Part shown: in pieces, positions 13,886 to 26,382 of the stretch
Layout of the letters: every line of letters begins with the position of its first letter
Position numbering within the stretch: the first letter of the stretch is position 1
Assembly: GCA_029721515.1 (NCBI GenBank)
Contig: CM056552.1
Span: 10,215,001 to 10,279,000 of the forward strand
From: Synanceia verrucosa
Lineage: Eukaryota; Chordata; Actinopteri; Perciformes; Synanceiidae
DNA: 64,000 nt
Direction: 5' to 3'
Notes under the pieces: generated by a model
The model's database searches: none
What the model was told of the DNA's origin: nothing
The model's input: only the letters and a program-made list of their open reading frames with translations
Made by a program: the position numbers and the translations under genes

Positions 13886-14035
13886 CGGTCTCTTTGGTTT
13901 TTTTTTTTTTTTTTCTGTCTGTCAGGTTAAGTAGTTACCTGCCCAAATTTAAAGCCTGCACACCCCTCTGTGTGGAATTTACAGGTAACATGAGCCAGAA
14001 ATTGGTTGAATTAACTACATTCAAAAATGTATCCT

Positions 14036-14215
14036 TTGAAGAGGAGTTATTTCACAGAATAAAATGGTTGAGAACCACTGCTTTAATGCTAATGCGGGTG
14101 CTGTTATCTTAAGTCTAGGTTGAGCTATCACATTACATTGAGAGCAAGAAAATCGACATTTGAAACTGAAACTATCGAAATGAAACATCTGAGGAGACAG
14201 CTGAATGTAGGCTGT
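14036..14215. repeat. Local duplicate, copy 1
   Basis: GAGCAAGAAAATCGACATTTGAAACTGAAACT and the following text recur at 14719-14870 with about 80% similarity by eye. It also contains GTTGAGAACCACTGCTTTAA, like the end of a hAT-type short element. Confidence 0.6.
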
Positions 14216-14718
14216 ACTTTTAGCTGATAGAACAAACACTGAATTGCTCTGTATTTAATATGGGCATGGGAATTTAATGGCCAACAACCAGATTAGACCT
14301 GGTTTATTAACTTCCCAACCTGGAGGTTCAATCAAGTTATCACAAGTTAGATCTGAGGGTTCACGAGATGACTTAAGGGAGATGGAAAAAAAATGTATCT
14401 GTTGCATGAAATTAATTTAAATTTTCAAATATGTCTCACATCTGTATTCTTGTGAGATACTGGGTAGTTTTAAAAGGCAACAAAAACAACACACTGGTGT
14501 TTAGCAGATGTAATCTTACCATGTCTTTAATATTGCAGGTATTTAGTCATAAGAATTAAAATTCCGACCTTGTGACAATAGATGAGAAGTCCATCAACGT
14601 CTACAAGACTTCTCTGGGGACTGTAAAAGTCTACAAACTTTCAAGGCAATTACCCAGCTCAGCTAAAGATCACTCTTTACTTCAAGTGCTCATAGCTCAT
14701 TAAAAAATGTAGAAGAGA

Positions 14719-14870
14719 AAAGGAGTTATTTTATGGGGTCACAAACTAAAATGGTTGAGAAAGCTGGTATCTTTAGTCAAAGAACAAGAAAATCAACATT
14801 TGAAATTGAAACTCTCAAAATAAAACATATCTGGGGAGGCAGACGAATCCTTTTTGAAATGTAGGCTCTG
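14719..14870. repeat. Local duplicate, copy 2
   Basis: GAACAAGAAAATCAACATTTGAAATTGAAACT corresponds to copy 1 at 14036-14215, in the same orientation and about 680 bases away. Confidence 0.6.
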
Positions 14871-16384
14871 CTTGTCAATACCTGCTCCAGTTCAGTAGGG
14901 GATTCATGCCAGGCATTTTACTTGAGATGTGCCAAACTCTCAGCCCTGCTAAGCCATCCAGCTGGGAGGTGGGAGGTTGTGCACTCTTTTTATTACTGTT
15001 CCCTATTTTGGCATAGACTGAGGCCCAGACATGTGACATGATGAATAACAAGATGTCTGCATGGGTCCAGTGTTCCCTCACTGCGGGTGAGCCGCCGCTT
15101 TCAATAGGTCCTCTTCATTTGCCATCTGTGACGTGTTTGAATGACTGGTTGTGAAACTGGTGGGAATTAATTACCAAACTGTTTGAAATTCTGACAGAAA
15201 GTTGAGATCTGAGTCATACACTGTGTCAGAAACCCAGAAAGTTATGTTTTTTTTGTGCAACTTTGTTCTGTGCTTCTTCATTATTTCACCCTGTGAGGTT
15301 GAGTCTTGTTGCATCATGATTACAGCTGTTCCACAACCAACTGAGCGGTTTAAAGCAGAGTGCTGTTTTTTTTTTTTTTCCTCAGCAGACCCCCAGGACT
15401 AGTGGTTTCATATCCACAGCTTTGATTCAGGGCACTTTTCTCTGCTCACTCCTGTGATTGAGACATTTATATCCGAGGAGAAGGTGTCCATCCTGTAATA
15501 GACATTTTTACCCCAGGGGAAAGTGTCTATTAAAAAGTCACTGAGCTCTCCTTTGAGAGACCTGTATCTGATTCCAGTCTGATGTGGCCCTCCTGAGGCA
15601 CAAGTGTGAGGTTTTTAATCTTGTAAGCGGTGGAAAAAGCAGATATCAAGGCTCACTTTTGCTGTCAGTTACAGTTAAAGAACAAGAACTGCAGCGAGGA
15701 TGCTGGTGACATGAACCACCAGATCAATCATCACTATCAGTATCATCAGGTTAAATAGCAAAAATCAGTTGAGGGACGGAAGGGCACAATCACCTTTGGA
15801 AAACTTATCAATAACTGAAATAATTAAGTTTAAACCACTAGTAGGTATTTTGTTAAATCAGTCAAATTAAACACCATTTGGAAGACAATGACCTCAACCC
15901 CTCCTGCATTACCATACAGCTTTTTTCTATTTTTTTTTTATTAATTAAGACAATAAAGCACACAAACCCATTGCAATCTAACAGTGGTTTGCTTTTGGAT
16001 ACATTTAGGCTTAAACAGTTCCCCCATCTGGCCTAAAATAGCAGGGAAATGCATGCATAAGGAGCGTGGCCTTCTTGTTTTAAGTCAGTGCTGTGGTTTT
16101 AGTATTTGTCTGCACAGGTCTGAGCACTTGGGCCGCCCTGAGGCTCTGTAAAGGACAGACAGACAAAAAAAACACCGTCTTTGTCTCCTTAAACCCCTTC
16201 ATCCCTCTCGTGTTACTTCCCAAAGCTCATCTATCAAACGCTTTGGGAGCTTCAAGGTCCTGGGTGTGAGTTGCTTGGAGTTGTTGTTGTACCGGAGTGC
16301 CCTCTGGTGTTGATATCTGTGTCCCTACTCACCTCGAGAGCTTTAGCCAACACTTGACAGTTCAGGCCTGATGAGTCCTACTTG

Positions 16385-16440
16385 TGAGTAACTTCCGGAA
16401 AAGATGGCCGCTCGTGTTCGTCCTTTAAACAGCCAACAGC
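16385..16440 (+). promoter_or_regulatory. ETS/YY1-like motif pair
   Basis: CTTCCGGAA (16392-16400), an ETS-type site, directly abuts AAGATGGCCGC (16400-16410), close to the YY1 consensus. This arrangement is typical of housekeeping promoters, yet no gene is recognised within 1 kb on either strand. Confidence 0.35.
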
Positions 16441-16444
16441 TGCT

Positions 16445-16800
16445 AAATTTGCAGTAGCATTAGCATAAAGACTGGAAATGGTACACCGAAAGGTAACAGC
16501 ATCTCTGAAGCTTGCTAATACAACACGTTAACTTACATATATCTCGTTTGGTTCATCTTTTCAAAAAAAACAGAAGTAAAATAAATGAACAATTGCAGTT
16601 TTTAGGAACTACGTAAACGCCATATGCTGCGGTTGCTAGGCAACCAGCAGAGCGGAAGTCGCTGCCTGCACAATGTGTGAAACAGGTTTTGTGTGGACAA
16701 CAGATTTAACAGAAACAATGAGCTGGTTTTAGTAAAAACAGACTGGCTGGTTACCCCTGTTAGCAATTTGTATGCTAAACTGGCTGCTGGCTATAACGTT
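16445..16800 (+). repeat. Interspersed repeat copy containing an RFX X-box
   Basis: The text from GCATTAGCATAAAGACTGGAAA to AACACGTTAACTTACATATATCTCG follows the same family as 8340-8640. Inside it is a perfect 13-base palindrome GTTGCTAGGCAAC (16632-16644), the RFX-factor X-box, then GCGGAAGT (16652-16659). Confidence 0.45.
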
Positions 16801-17338
16801 AGCTTTATTTTTAGCAAACAACAGAGTTAGGGTCAATCTCTAGCTAGCTGACTCTCATCAACAAAGCAAATTACTGTTTCTCTAATTTTTTGACATGCTC
16901 TATAAAATGAGGTCACTTACGGGTGAGTAAAGTAACATTATTATCAGCAGAAGGCACGCTGTGTTTTTATATATTTTATTATTTATATTACAACTAGGGC
17001 TGTAGTCATTAGACCGTTAATCTGCGTTAACGCATTAACTTGTGCCCTTTTAACTCTAATAGGACAAACTGCCCAACATGTGTTTGCCAGAGACATGCTG
17101 GCAGGTCATGATTCAAAAACTCAAGGAAACTATAAAGCAGTCCTAACTATCAAATAAGCTAATAAAATTAGATGACCTGTTTTTTAAATTTTCTTGAATC
17201 TTAGCTTATTAGCCAATGTGTCTCAGATTGTAGCAGATAAAATAAATGAAAATGTCTTTTCACCTCCAGAGTAATAAAATAATTTGTAACCAGACGATTT
17301 TAAGATCAGAGCCAAAACTACAAAGAAGTCACCTAGTA

Positions 17339-17344
17339 TTTATT
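17339..17344 (-). terminator. Candidate poly(A) signal for the GPR160-like gene
   Basis: AATAAA on the minus strand, about 420 bases beyond the stop codon. It is the closest canonical hexamer I noticed downstream; use is inferred. Confidence 0.3.
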
Positions 17345-17767
17345 CATAGATGGCTTTATACTGGGTTTATGCCATGCAGCATCAGCACACTTCATATTAC
17401 TACTCTTTCAAACCACTGTTTGCCCCTGGATTAGTTGTATTTATGCTGGAGAAGCTTGCTGTATAATCCATTGTGAAATGACAAATGGTTGCAGCTCTTA
17501 AGGCTCTGAACAATAAAAACAGGCCTTCCAGCAGCCTGTTTCATTCTGCTTTAGTGTCTTATGACTGAGCACGCCTCAACCTGTTTCAGCAGTTTCCACA
17601 TATTATTCCTCACATGTGAATAGCTGCTCAGAAATGCTTATTTACGCCCTATGACAGCAGGTGTTGACAAGTAGACCTGCTGTCTGTACACATGAAATAT
17701 TAATCTAACGATCCTGTTCCCTGTAGCTTGCAATCAGTGTCCAGTTTTGTTTCTCACCAGTCTGGTT

Positions 17768-19181
17768 TTACACAAGTGTTTCATTGTGAGAGGTGGATGC
17801 ATTGCTTGTATTTGCTGCAGATGAAACTAAACAGCTGATACAGCACGCCAGTGAAGTCTCTATAGTCCTGATCAGAATAATGTTTACACTGAAGTTTAGA
17901 GGCAGCACAAAGATAGAGAGCACACTCACAAACCCTATCATTATGTTCACCCCTGGGCAGGGAAAACCCCACTGTCGCCACCCACTTTGGCTCCTGTATT
18001 GTGAATCCACAGGTTCCTCTGTGATAAATGTCAGAGGTATACCTTTCTTTGTCCTTTCGGGCTCCTGCCCTCTTACTGCAGACACACACTCGGCTGACAT
18101 GAGCACAAAGTCTCCATGGTGATGCACCGACATCTGCATGTTGTTCCAGGAATATTCTCTGTGAACAGTGCAGCTGCTCTCTGTTTTCCCTGGGTCAACA
18201 CACTGTGCTGGCTCTGACTCCAACATCCCACAGTTCAGAGGCTTGGAGGGTGCAAACAGCTCTGGAACAAGGTCTTGCCAGTAACTGTTGCCATTATTGT
18301 TAACTCTGTGTTCCATGTGTCTCATTGCCCCGTGTGGACTGTGCAGTCCTGTGCTCATGGTCACGAGGAGAAGGAGCAGAAAGAGGAGGGCTATGCCCCA
18401 GCAAGGGTTCACAGTGCTGGACATGGGGCTGAACAGGTTGGGCAAACATCTGATGAGGGAGTTGGTTGCATGCAAACAGGCAGTAGCCCGCACTTCCTCT
18501 CGTTTCAATCGCCACCTTACATCGAGCGCGACAAGGACCCACACTGACAGGCAGCTGAGGTAGCTGACAGCATCATGAGACAACCTCCAATCTTTGTCTT
18601 TGTTGTCTTTGTGGTCCTCCTTCTCTTCCATGGTTACCTCCCTAACATAACATTGTCCATCAGATCCCACTGTCTGACTCCCTGTCCAGTGAGCGACAAC
18701 AGAGAAAGGCTTCAGCAGTCTGGCCAGAGTCTCCACAGCAATCAGAGGGGTGGTCAGGAGCAGCACCGTACTGTAGGTGTAGCTGAGAAAGAGCAGGAAG
18801 CGCAGGGCAGTGACATCACCTAGTGGGGTCTGCTCAGTTTGCCAGGACTCAAAAATCCAAAGGAAACTCAGAAAAACTGTGAGGGGAAAAAAGATACAGA
18901 GAAAGATAACCTGGTGGACCAGCTCAGCTATTTTGAAAAAAAAAAAACATTAAATGAAAGATTACAACCCATTTAATATCTTTTGTAACATTACAGGTGG
19001 TGTTGGTGAAGCTGCTCATGTTGTGACACTCACCTGCGAACAGGAAGTCAGTGAAGACCAGGAGGCAGCAGCAGCAGAAGCTAACAGAACTGTAGCAGGC
19101 CGTTGATGAGGGCAGGAAGAGGAGACTACAGGCCAGTTTACACACACACAACACCGCCGCTCCTTCCAACACACCGTCCAT
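17768..19181 (-). CDS. Putative multi-pass membrane protein, GPR160-like orphan receptor
   Basis: Two coding exons on the minus strand join with matching phase: 19181-19034 (ATG, 49 codons plus one base, then GTGAGT) and 18927-17768 (preceded by a T-rich tract and TAG, ending in a stop), giving 435 residues. The ATG lies two bases after an acceptor. Hydrophobic segments are near residues 7-24, 33-50, 55-75, 88-115, 168-186, 224-241 and 374-398. The motif LLVFTDFLFA resembles class A TM2 with its Asp, and the following LRFLLFLSYTYSTV resembles TM3 of GPR160. A charged Lys/Asp-rich loop (about 148-162) and a hydrophilic stretch of about 130 residues before the last strong segment are unusual. 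The C-terminus is rich in Asn/Ser/Thr. GPR160 kinship is inferred from pattern only; an unrelated polytopic protein is possible. The open frame, clean splice sites and hydrophobic periodicity support a real gene. Confidence 0.7.
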
Positions 19182-19759
19182 GGCTGTAACAAGACAACAC
19201 ACACACACAGAGATCAACGCATCGAAAAACTGGTTTTCTTTTTGCCTCAGGGTGGAGGAGTCAGAAATTCCAGACACTCTGCAGCCACTAAACCCCTCAA
19301 CAACATTAGACATATGTGTGTATAATGTTTTGACATGGTCATTTCACAAGTTAGTGAATCTTTCTGTCTCGTGGTTGCAGATCAATATTTTTGTTGTTTA
19401 CATTAGTAGTGAACCCTGGACCAGACAGTTGTTTGCAATCTCTCAAAACTGAGAAGACCCAGGGATAAATTCCGCTGTCCTCTGCTGTCTAATTTTATTT
19501 AAATTCAGTCAAAAACATATATATAAAATCAACAATAAATAAACAAATGCCATTTAACTTCTCAGTAATATGAACAAAAGACGGACTTGGCTGTATACAT
19601 GTGCACCTTCTGACCATGATACTGTGCAATCACACCGGTCCAACCTGATAATCCTATTCCATCATGTCTTATACATTTACAGTACGAATATTCAAAATCC
19701 ATACAACAGAAAACAATGAATATAGAACAGAAACTGCTGTGTAGTTCATTAGTTCTTAC

Positions 19760-19850
19760 CTGGACTGACAGGACCTTTCAGAGCAGCATGTCAATATGAG
19801 CTTCAAATGTTTCATCCGTTCTCTTCACCTCCCCCTTTTGGCTCCACCCT
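19760..19850 (-). other. Candidate non-coding first exon of the GPR160-like gene
   Basis: On the minus strand a consensus donor (CCAG|GTAAGAAC) ends at 19760. The coding exon begins with an acceptor (TTGTTACAG) two bases before the ATG at 19181, so an upstream untranslated exon is expected and this is the nearest strong donor. The 5' limit is a guess. Confidence 0.4.
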
Positions 19851-19859
19851 CGTGGGGAT

Positions 19860-22040
19860 AATGACCCCCACCTCGCCGCCTCGCCTCCCCCCTCCTGTGC
19901 TCCCTGCTGCACCTGGCCTGTGTGGAGGTGAGAGGACATGTGCATCTCAGAAGGTGTGGCACTGTTTGCACAGACAAGAAAACCCGTCTAACAACTAACT
20001 AACAGTGACAGATGCAAAGCGCACTTGTCCGAGCTTGTCAAAATATACTTGTTAACATCAACGAAGGATATATACACAGGTAGACTGGATAAAAGATGTT
20101 TAATCTTCACATTCCTGTGTCACACCCACCTTTTTCTAATTACAGTATGTTATTTCAAGGTTTCAGCAAATACAAAAATGCAGGGCGTTTCAAATAGCAG
20201 GATTACACTGAAGCTCACATAACACATGATATGATTTATTCATGCATTTCCCCCCCCCCATCATTTCATAAATGATGATAATAGCTTTAGTTTCTAGTTT
20301 GGACAGGTAGGATGCTCATATTTAACCAACAGGAGAGCACTGCATTGTACTTCATGTATCTGTAAGGTTCTCCTGGGATACCTGCCTTATTATCTGTTCT
20401 CTGGTTTCTTCTAAATGTCAGGTCACAAAACATTTTAATTGAATTGAACCTTGTGTTCAAACCTGAGCTTGGGAAGAAAACTGGTTTGAAACACTATGCT
20501 CTCACAGATGGAACGAGATGCATTCAAGTTGAAAAAAAAGTTGTTTTTTTTCATTTGAAGACTTGAAAACGTTACACAGAGCGAGAACGATCAGAAGTAT
20601 CATGAAATTCAGATTTTCTAAGCCATTTGTGTACTTCTCATCCACGTTGAGGGTAATGTGATCGATCAAAAGCCCCAGAAACTAAATTGACCTTGTGTTG
20701 TTCAGAAAAGAACTCAACTTTCAAGCCAAAAAGGAAAAAATAATATCTATATACTTCATCTGCTGAGGAAGATTGTGCAATACGATCAAAATCTTAAGAA
20801 AAAGGCTAAAACACGGACCTGGCCATAAGACTGCTTTTGGAAAAGCAACAGGCCCATAAGCACGTCTTCCTGTTCTGTGGACTCTTATCAGGTTTCATTG
20901 ATTTTTTTACTGATGCAGCAAGAAGTTGTGTGAAGTAAGTAAAGCTCATAGACGGCAGTGATCTGTCACTTTTTCTGCTTGGCAAAATAGAAAACAGGTT
21001 TGCTGTTTGTTGTTTTTTTTTGATGATCAAAGCCTTCTTCCTGCATCATCTGATCATGCTCTCAGGAAGCTGCAGCAGAAAAAGTAGACTCTGAAATCTG
21101 AAACATTTGAATGTCAACATCATCTCTGAACTGCTCTGATATGTCTCTGTGGGCAAGGGGTTATATTTCTGTTTTAGCATATGTGATAAACACCAGTGAG
21201 GGTCTGAAGAAGTCATTCAATTTCTGCTCTGCCTCTCCAAATATCCTCTTTTGTGCCCTCAGTCGTAGCGTTTTGCATTTCCTATGAATACGTAAACATA
21301 AATTTGAATATGTGTGTGTTACTTTGTTTGTGCATGTGCAGTTGTAGCTCATCATGTGCCTCACCAACACTGCAGAAATGCATCGTTTACATCTTTAGAT
21401 CAGACTGTATCTGATTTAGTGATCCAGCAAGTTGGAATTTGCTTATATCTCTCTAACTTTAGCAAAGTTTTTAACAACTCCTCCTCTACAAGAACGCCTT
21501 AGAATATTAAGACTTGAATCTCGTAAATAATTACTTTAATCTTACGATTGTTTTCTCGTAAATAATGACTTTATTCTCATAAAACAATTACTTTTTTCTT
21601 GTAAACAATGACTTTATTCTAAAAGTCTGTGATTTTTTTTTCTCCATGTGGCCCTACTCCGTCGTAAGTCTTCCTTTTAAATGTAAAGTTTTTGCTGGAA
21701 TTGTTTTAGACAGCGTCACTTTGGAGGCTGTGATTTGTGGAGATGCTAAATTTATGACTTTGATTTTATGATTTTACTTCTCAGGTTTGAGTATGACAAC
21801 AACAGTGTGGTGTAATGTTTCATACATTCCTTGTTGTTGATGTAACATGATGTTGGATTAATTTGGTACATCATCATGGATTGCTTTGATTATGTAGATT
21901 AGTTTGGGTCACATAGGTATAGGTGAGTTCACAGCCCGTCACCTGTTCACCAGTGTTCAGTTGGTGGAAGAGAAGGTGAGTTGGTCTTTGTATTTTTTGT
22001 TGACCACATGCTCATACAGACTAAAACGCTGATGATCACT
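19860..22040. other. Intergenic stretch, no gene seen
   Basis: Upstream of the GPR160-like gene. No exon I can support; contains a poly-C run at 20249-20258 and AT-rich sequence. Confidence 0.45.
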
Positions 22041-22041
22041 G

Positions 22042-22420
22042 TGATTATCCATCCATTCATTCATTTTCTACCGTTTATCCTCACATAGGGTTGTGGGGGT
22101 GCTGGAGCCTATCCCAGCTGTCTTAGAGTGAAAGGCATGGTACACCCTGGACAAGTCTCCAGTTCATCACAGGACACAGAGACAGACAACCACTCACACT
22201 CACATTCACACCTACGGTCAATTTAAATTAGCCAATTAACCTAATCCCCATGCATGTTTTTGGATGGTGGGAGGAAGCCGGAGTACCCAGAGAGAACCCA
22301 CGCAGCCACAGGGGAGAACATGCAAACTCCACACAGAAAGGCCCCAGCCTGGGATTCAAACCAAGTACCTTCTTGTTGTGAGGCGACAGTGCTAACCACT
22401 ACACCACTGTGCCAACCCAT
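22042..22420 (-). repeat. LINE/SINE-type tail repeat, copy 1
   Basis: Begins ATCCATCCATTCATTC, then TTTCTACCGTTTATCCTCA, and continues through CCATGCATGTTTTTGGATGG to CCACTACACCACTGTGCC. This is a very common teleost dispersed repeat. The same text in either strand is at 31848-32075, 43622-43728 and 56115-56450. Confidence 0.8.
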
Positions 22421-22989
22421 CACTGTGATTATTTGTTATATTATTTCGCACACATTGTTGTTTAAATAAAAGCCCACTGTACACTCGTAGTTGCTATAAT
22501 ACAAATGGGTTGGACAAAATACTGTATCATATGCAATAAAACTAAACAGCACCACAAACTGCAGCTTCCAAACTGGCAATTTGTTGTTTTAATCCATTTT
22601 TTTTTTTTATTTTGAATGCAAGATAATCTCAAAGTGCCTTATTTAAGATTTTCTTAGTTTTATCTTTCAGCCAGAGCAGCATGTGACGTAAAGTGATGGC
22701 TCATCACCAGCTTGTGGCAGCAGTGCCATCTCCTGCTGAGCTCAGCACAGAGCATCTTAGCAGCCTGCCATGCTGCAGCTGAGCGGATTACTCTTCATAT
22801 TTCCTGTCCATGACCGTCCTGACCTGCAACAGACAGTCACAGGCGGCTTTTATACAAAAACACAAGACAACACGCAGCACCTTTATGCGCTCTAATAGTA
22901 CAGCTCAGGAGTCCAGCATGTGAGGCTGCAGGGAAAAGTGAGCCTCACTTCTGCACTAATAAATCAACATCACAACTGTCACTGTTAAA

Positions 22990-23840
22990 TATTTCACTTC
23001 CCACGCACATGCACGGTTTTGTCTGACGCCACCGCAACATCTGCACCAAAAAAAAAGCCACCGTTAAAATCAGAAACCAGAAAATGGGTTAAAAAAATTC
23101 AGTTTGGGCTCAGACGCCTGCAGCACCCAGAAGTGAACAGCAGGCGACCCGGAAGGTTTGAAGTCCGACTGGGAGCGAGCAGAAAGAAGAGTGCAATCCT
23201 CTTTTTTATTTAATATTTCTTCCCTCGCTGGTTCAGGTATGTTGGCTCGATGCAAACCCTCCTTTGTTGCTCTTTTCTCTCTCACGACGTCAGGCTCTGC
23301 TCGCGTCGCTTCGTTTTAAGTAATGCAAAAGTTGCGTTTAAAAAAATGAGCATTTGCAGCGCACAGATGACAAAAAGCCTCATTTCTGTTTGTCGTGCAA
23401 ATAAAGGCTTTCACGAGGCGCCAGTATTCACATCGGCGTTTGGGGTTTTTGTGGCTCGCTGGCTGCAGGGCATTCAGCTCAGGCATGATGATTGTTGTAG
23501 GAAGTGTCAGGATGTGTGTGTGGTTTTTTTTTTTTTTCCTCCTCCTCAAGCCGGGCTATTCAAACCTGAATCAAAGTAAACAATCATTCGTTCGCTTTAA
23601 TGCTAATGCGACACATCCCGACGCGTCGCCACAGCGTTTCATTACATCTGGAGAGTTTTTCTCCTTACACTATTAGGCTCTGCAGAATATGGCGTCCAGT
23701 GCTTATAAAAATAAGACAGGGCTGCCATTTTTGTTTTCCTTTTGTCTGAATTTTTTAATAAACTGTCTGAGAATGTGGGAGAGGCGGCGGACTGAGCGAG
23801 GCGATGTGGAGGATCGTCTCTGTGGAGGAGATGCTCTCCT
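22990..23840 (+). promoter_or_regulatory. znf362: CpG-enriched stretch, candidate znf362 promoter and first exon
   Basis: CpG dinucleotides are denser here (for example around 23284-23310, 23400-23460 and 23610-23635) than in flanking AT-rich DNA. A donor-like GGTTCAG|GTATGTTG ends at 23236. It lies 3.1 kb upstream of the first recognised znf362 coding exon, which itself begins with an acceptor, so an upstream exon must exist. Assignment to this spot is inference. Confidence 0.35.
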
Positions 23841-23849
23841 TTCTTAACA

Positions 23850-26370
23850 TCTAGATCAGGTTTTAACATTTAAAGACCTTTTTCTGTCTATTGTGCTTTT
23901 CACCGGAGGAATAATTCAGCGCAGTAGGTCCAGAGCAGGGGCCAAAAGTTACTAACTTTAGTTTCACAGATGGACCTCTGGTTACTGACAGCAATGAGCA
24001 GACTCACTGTTTTATGACCCAAAATCAGAAATACTGGGATTAAAATAGATTTCTGTCTTATACCTGCAAGTCATTGTTGTAATTGATTGATCATCTGATC
24101 TGGATTATTACAGCACCTCCATGTCAGAGAGCACAGGTATACTCCTACTAATAATATTTATTCAGTTATTAGAGAATTAACAGCATGTAGCCTCAGTATC
24201 TCTTAGTAATGCAATTCACTATCAGGGTTTCTAAGTTGTAACAAAAGGAGTTTACTGATAAATACATTATTTACTAATGCCTTATTGATCAGTTACACAA
24301 CATTAATGAGATATATTGGAGTTGCCTCTAGCTGATATTTAACATTTAGTTCGTGAAAATCCAGTTTAATCTAATAATTTATGCTCATGAATTTTGCACT
24401 TAGAGTTATAAAAGGCCACAAAGTCTCCAGTTAATGATAGATGTTAATTCGTTATTAATAAAGGGGGTTTAAACCATCAGGTTGTATGTGTATTTTAAGG
24501 GAATATTCACAACCTGGCAACCCAGAATTTGTTCTAAGAGGAAGTGATATATGAGATATTATAGTGAATGCTCAACTAACCATCAGATATCAATAACAAC
24601 CTTTTATAAAGTTGATCCATAGATAAAAACTGTTTTATAATGAATTAGTAGCTTCAGTCATTTTTCAAGCAAAAATCTTAAGCATTATTTTCTTCTTTGT
24701 ATTGTAGTAAACTGACGAAACAATGCATCACCTTGGATATTATAATAGTCATCTTCACTATAAAAAGCAAATAACCTCTCAAGAAAGTAATCTGCAGATT
24801 AATCAACTCCTCCTCTCAGATTAATGCTCCTCCTCTCTAATGCACCTGCATCACAAATACTGGTCTCACTGGCTGTAGGTACAAATATTTAAGCCACACA
24901 GAATCTCAGCTGCATTCACACAAACACAAAATAAAAAATGAAGATAATCTAGTGGCACAGTGGCATCAGTAAAGTATGTCCAAAGGTAGCACAGTCTGAG
25001 TCTGCAGGTTGACTAGAAGGACTCTGAGGCCTTAAGTGTGAACACACCAACATACAGTATGAATGTAGTACGCACGTACCGTACCTCGCTGCCATTCTTT
25101 TTTTTTTTTTTTTCTGTGTGAAGCGGGTCAGTTTAAAAAGTGATACAAAGATGTCCAGCCACCGTCAAACTCTTGAGCCCGCTTCCCTGGAGGCACAAAG
25201 CCTCCAGGAAGTGAAACTGATCCCCACTGGCATCATTAGAGAAATATTTTGTGGGGTTTTGCTGTACGCACATACCCCCGAACGTATCGTTTTTGTTTCT
25301 CTTGGCTCACGGAGATGGACTGTGTTATGCCTCTGCTAAGCCAAACAGACTTAGGAATGGTGAAATGTGCCAAAGCATGCAATGCAAAATGTTTAAAAAA
25401 TGCAAGGTTAAGAGGAGAAGCTATGGAAAAATAACCTTCAGATCAAAACCTCAGCAACAAGCAGCCCTCTCTGTCCTCAAAAAAGTAGACTTTTTTTTTT
25501 TTGTTTGTCCAGCCAAACACAGTTTTGAAAAGCATTGTGTTTAATTGCAGCCATAGAAATCAAATATCCTGATTTTAGCGAGGATACTCTTAGTAAAATG
25601 AACTTCTGTGTCACTTACAAATCAGTGTGGTTTCTGTGCAGCATCCACATTGAGGTTATTCCATTTTAATTATATTCAGTGGGATCACTGACCGCTCAGG
25701 TTTTGACTATGTCATTCAGGTCTCGCTGTACTCTGCGATGAGACTGCAGCGTTTCCTGTTTCCTGTCAGACTCTGAAGCTGTCAGGGGCCCACATGTTGA
25801 GGAGGGGACGGACAGCGACAGATTAGGATCAGAGTTACGTTACCTTCAACGTTTCTGTTCTCTCTGATAACTGCTGTATTCATGTGAGAGACTGTCTCCC
25901 ATGAAGTCTTGTGGTTTGGAAATCCCAAGAAAATGCTGTGTCACTTAAACGTCCTCCTCTGACGAAGCACCATGTAAAGACACAAGGTCTCCTCTTGCTC
26001 TGGAGAGAGGAGGAGAGCTAATATCACAAGACTTGGACAAGTTATCTCAAATTATCACGTCAAACAGTCAGCTGCTGTGTGGGCGGAGAGCTACTGATGT
26101 TAAACACGCTAACAATAGATACTCAGTTTAAGGAATATCACACAACAGTCGTTTCTGACCTGGGATAAACAAAAATAACCTGAGGAGGTCACAAGCAGGG
26201 TTTCCTTTTTGTGTGTAAATTATGACCAAACATTCAAAATTGAGCAAGAAAAAAGCTCACCTATTCAACCAGTGATGGGGAGTCAAAGGGTTGAGCGTTG
26301 TCTGTCTATAAATATGTACTCCATACATGTTTCACTGATGGACAGAGAGGCTGCACTCATCTTATTATGT
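23850..26370. other. Probable znf362 5' intron, no exon recognised
   Basis: AT-rich sequence with poly-T tracts (25098-25114, 25491-25502) and no coding exon I can support. Confidence 0.4.
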
Positions 26371-26382
26371 GTTTATTTCAGG

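Larger units (their letters stand above)
13886..16380. other. Intergenic stretch, no gene seen
   Basis: Between the trim62 tail and the receptor-like gene I see no exon with coding character. It contains a pair of diverged local duplicates (14036-14215 and 14719-14870) and AT-rich single-copy-looking DNA. Confidence 0.5.

Noticed and set aside
16478..16492. Possible five-codon first exon (MVHRK) followed by a donor
   Set aside because: It lies within an interspersed repeat copy and has no second exon.
18275..18563. Two plus-strand frames opposite the GPR160-like gene
   Set aside because: The minus strand has the hydrophobic segments, start context and splice sites; these are shadows.
23019..23213. 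Plus-strand frame in the CpG-enriched stretch as the znf362 N-terminus
   Set aside because: The peptide does not resemble the known ZNF362 start and its frame does not join the first recognised exon.
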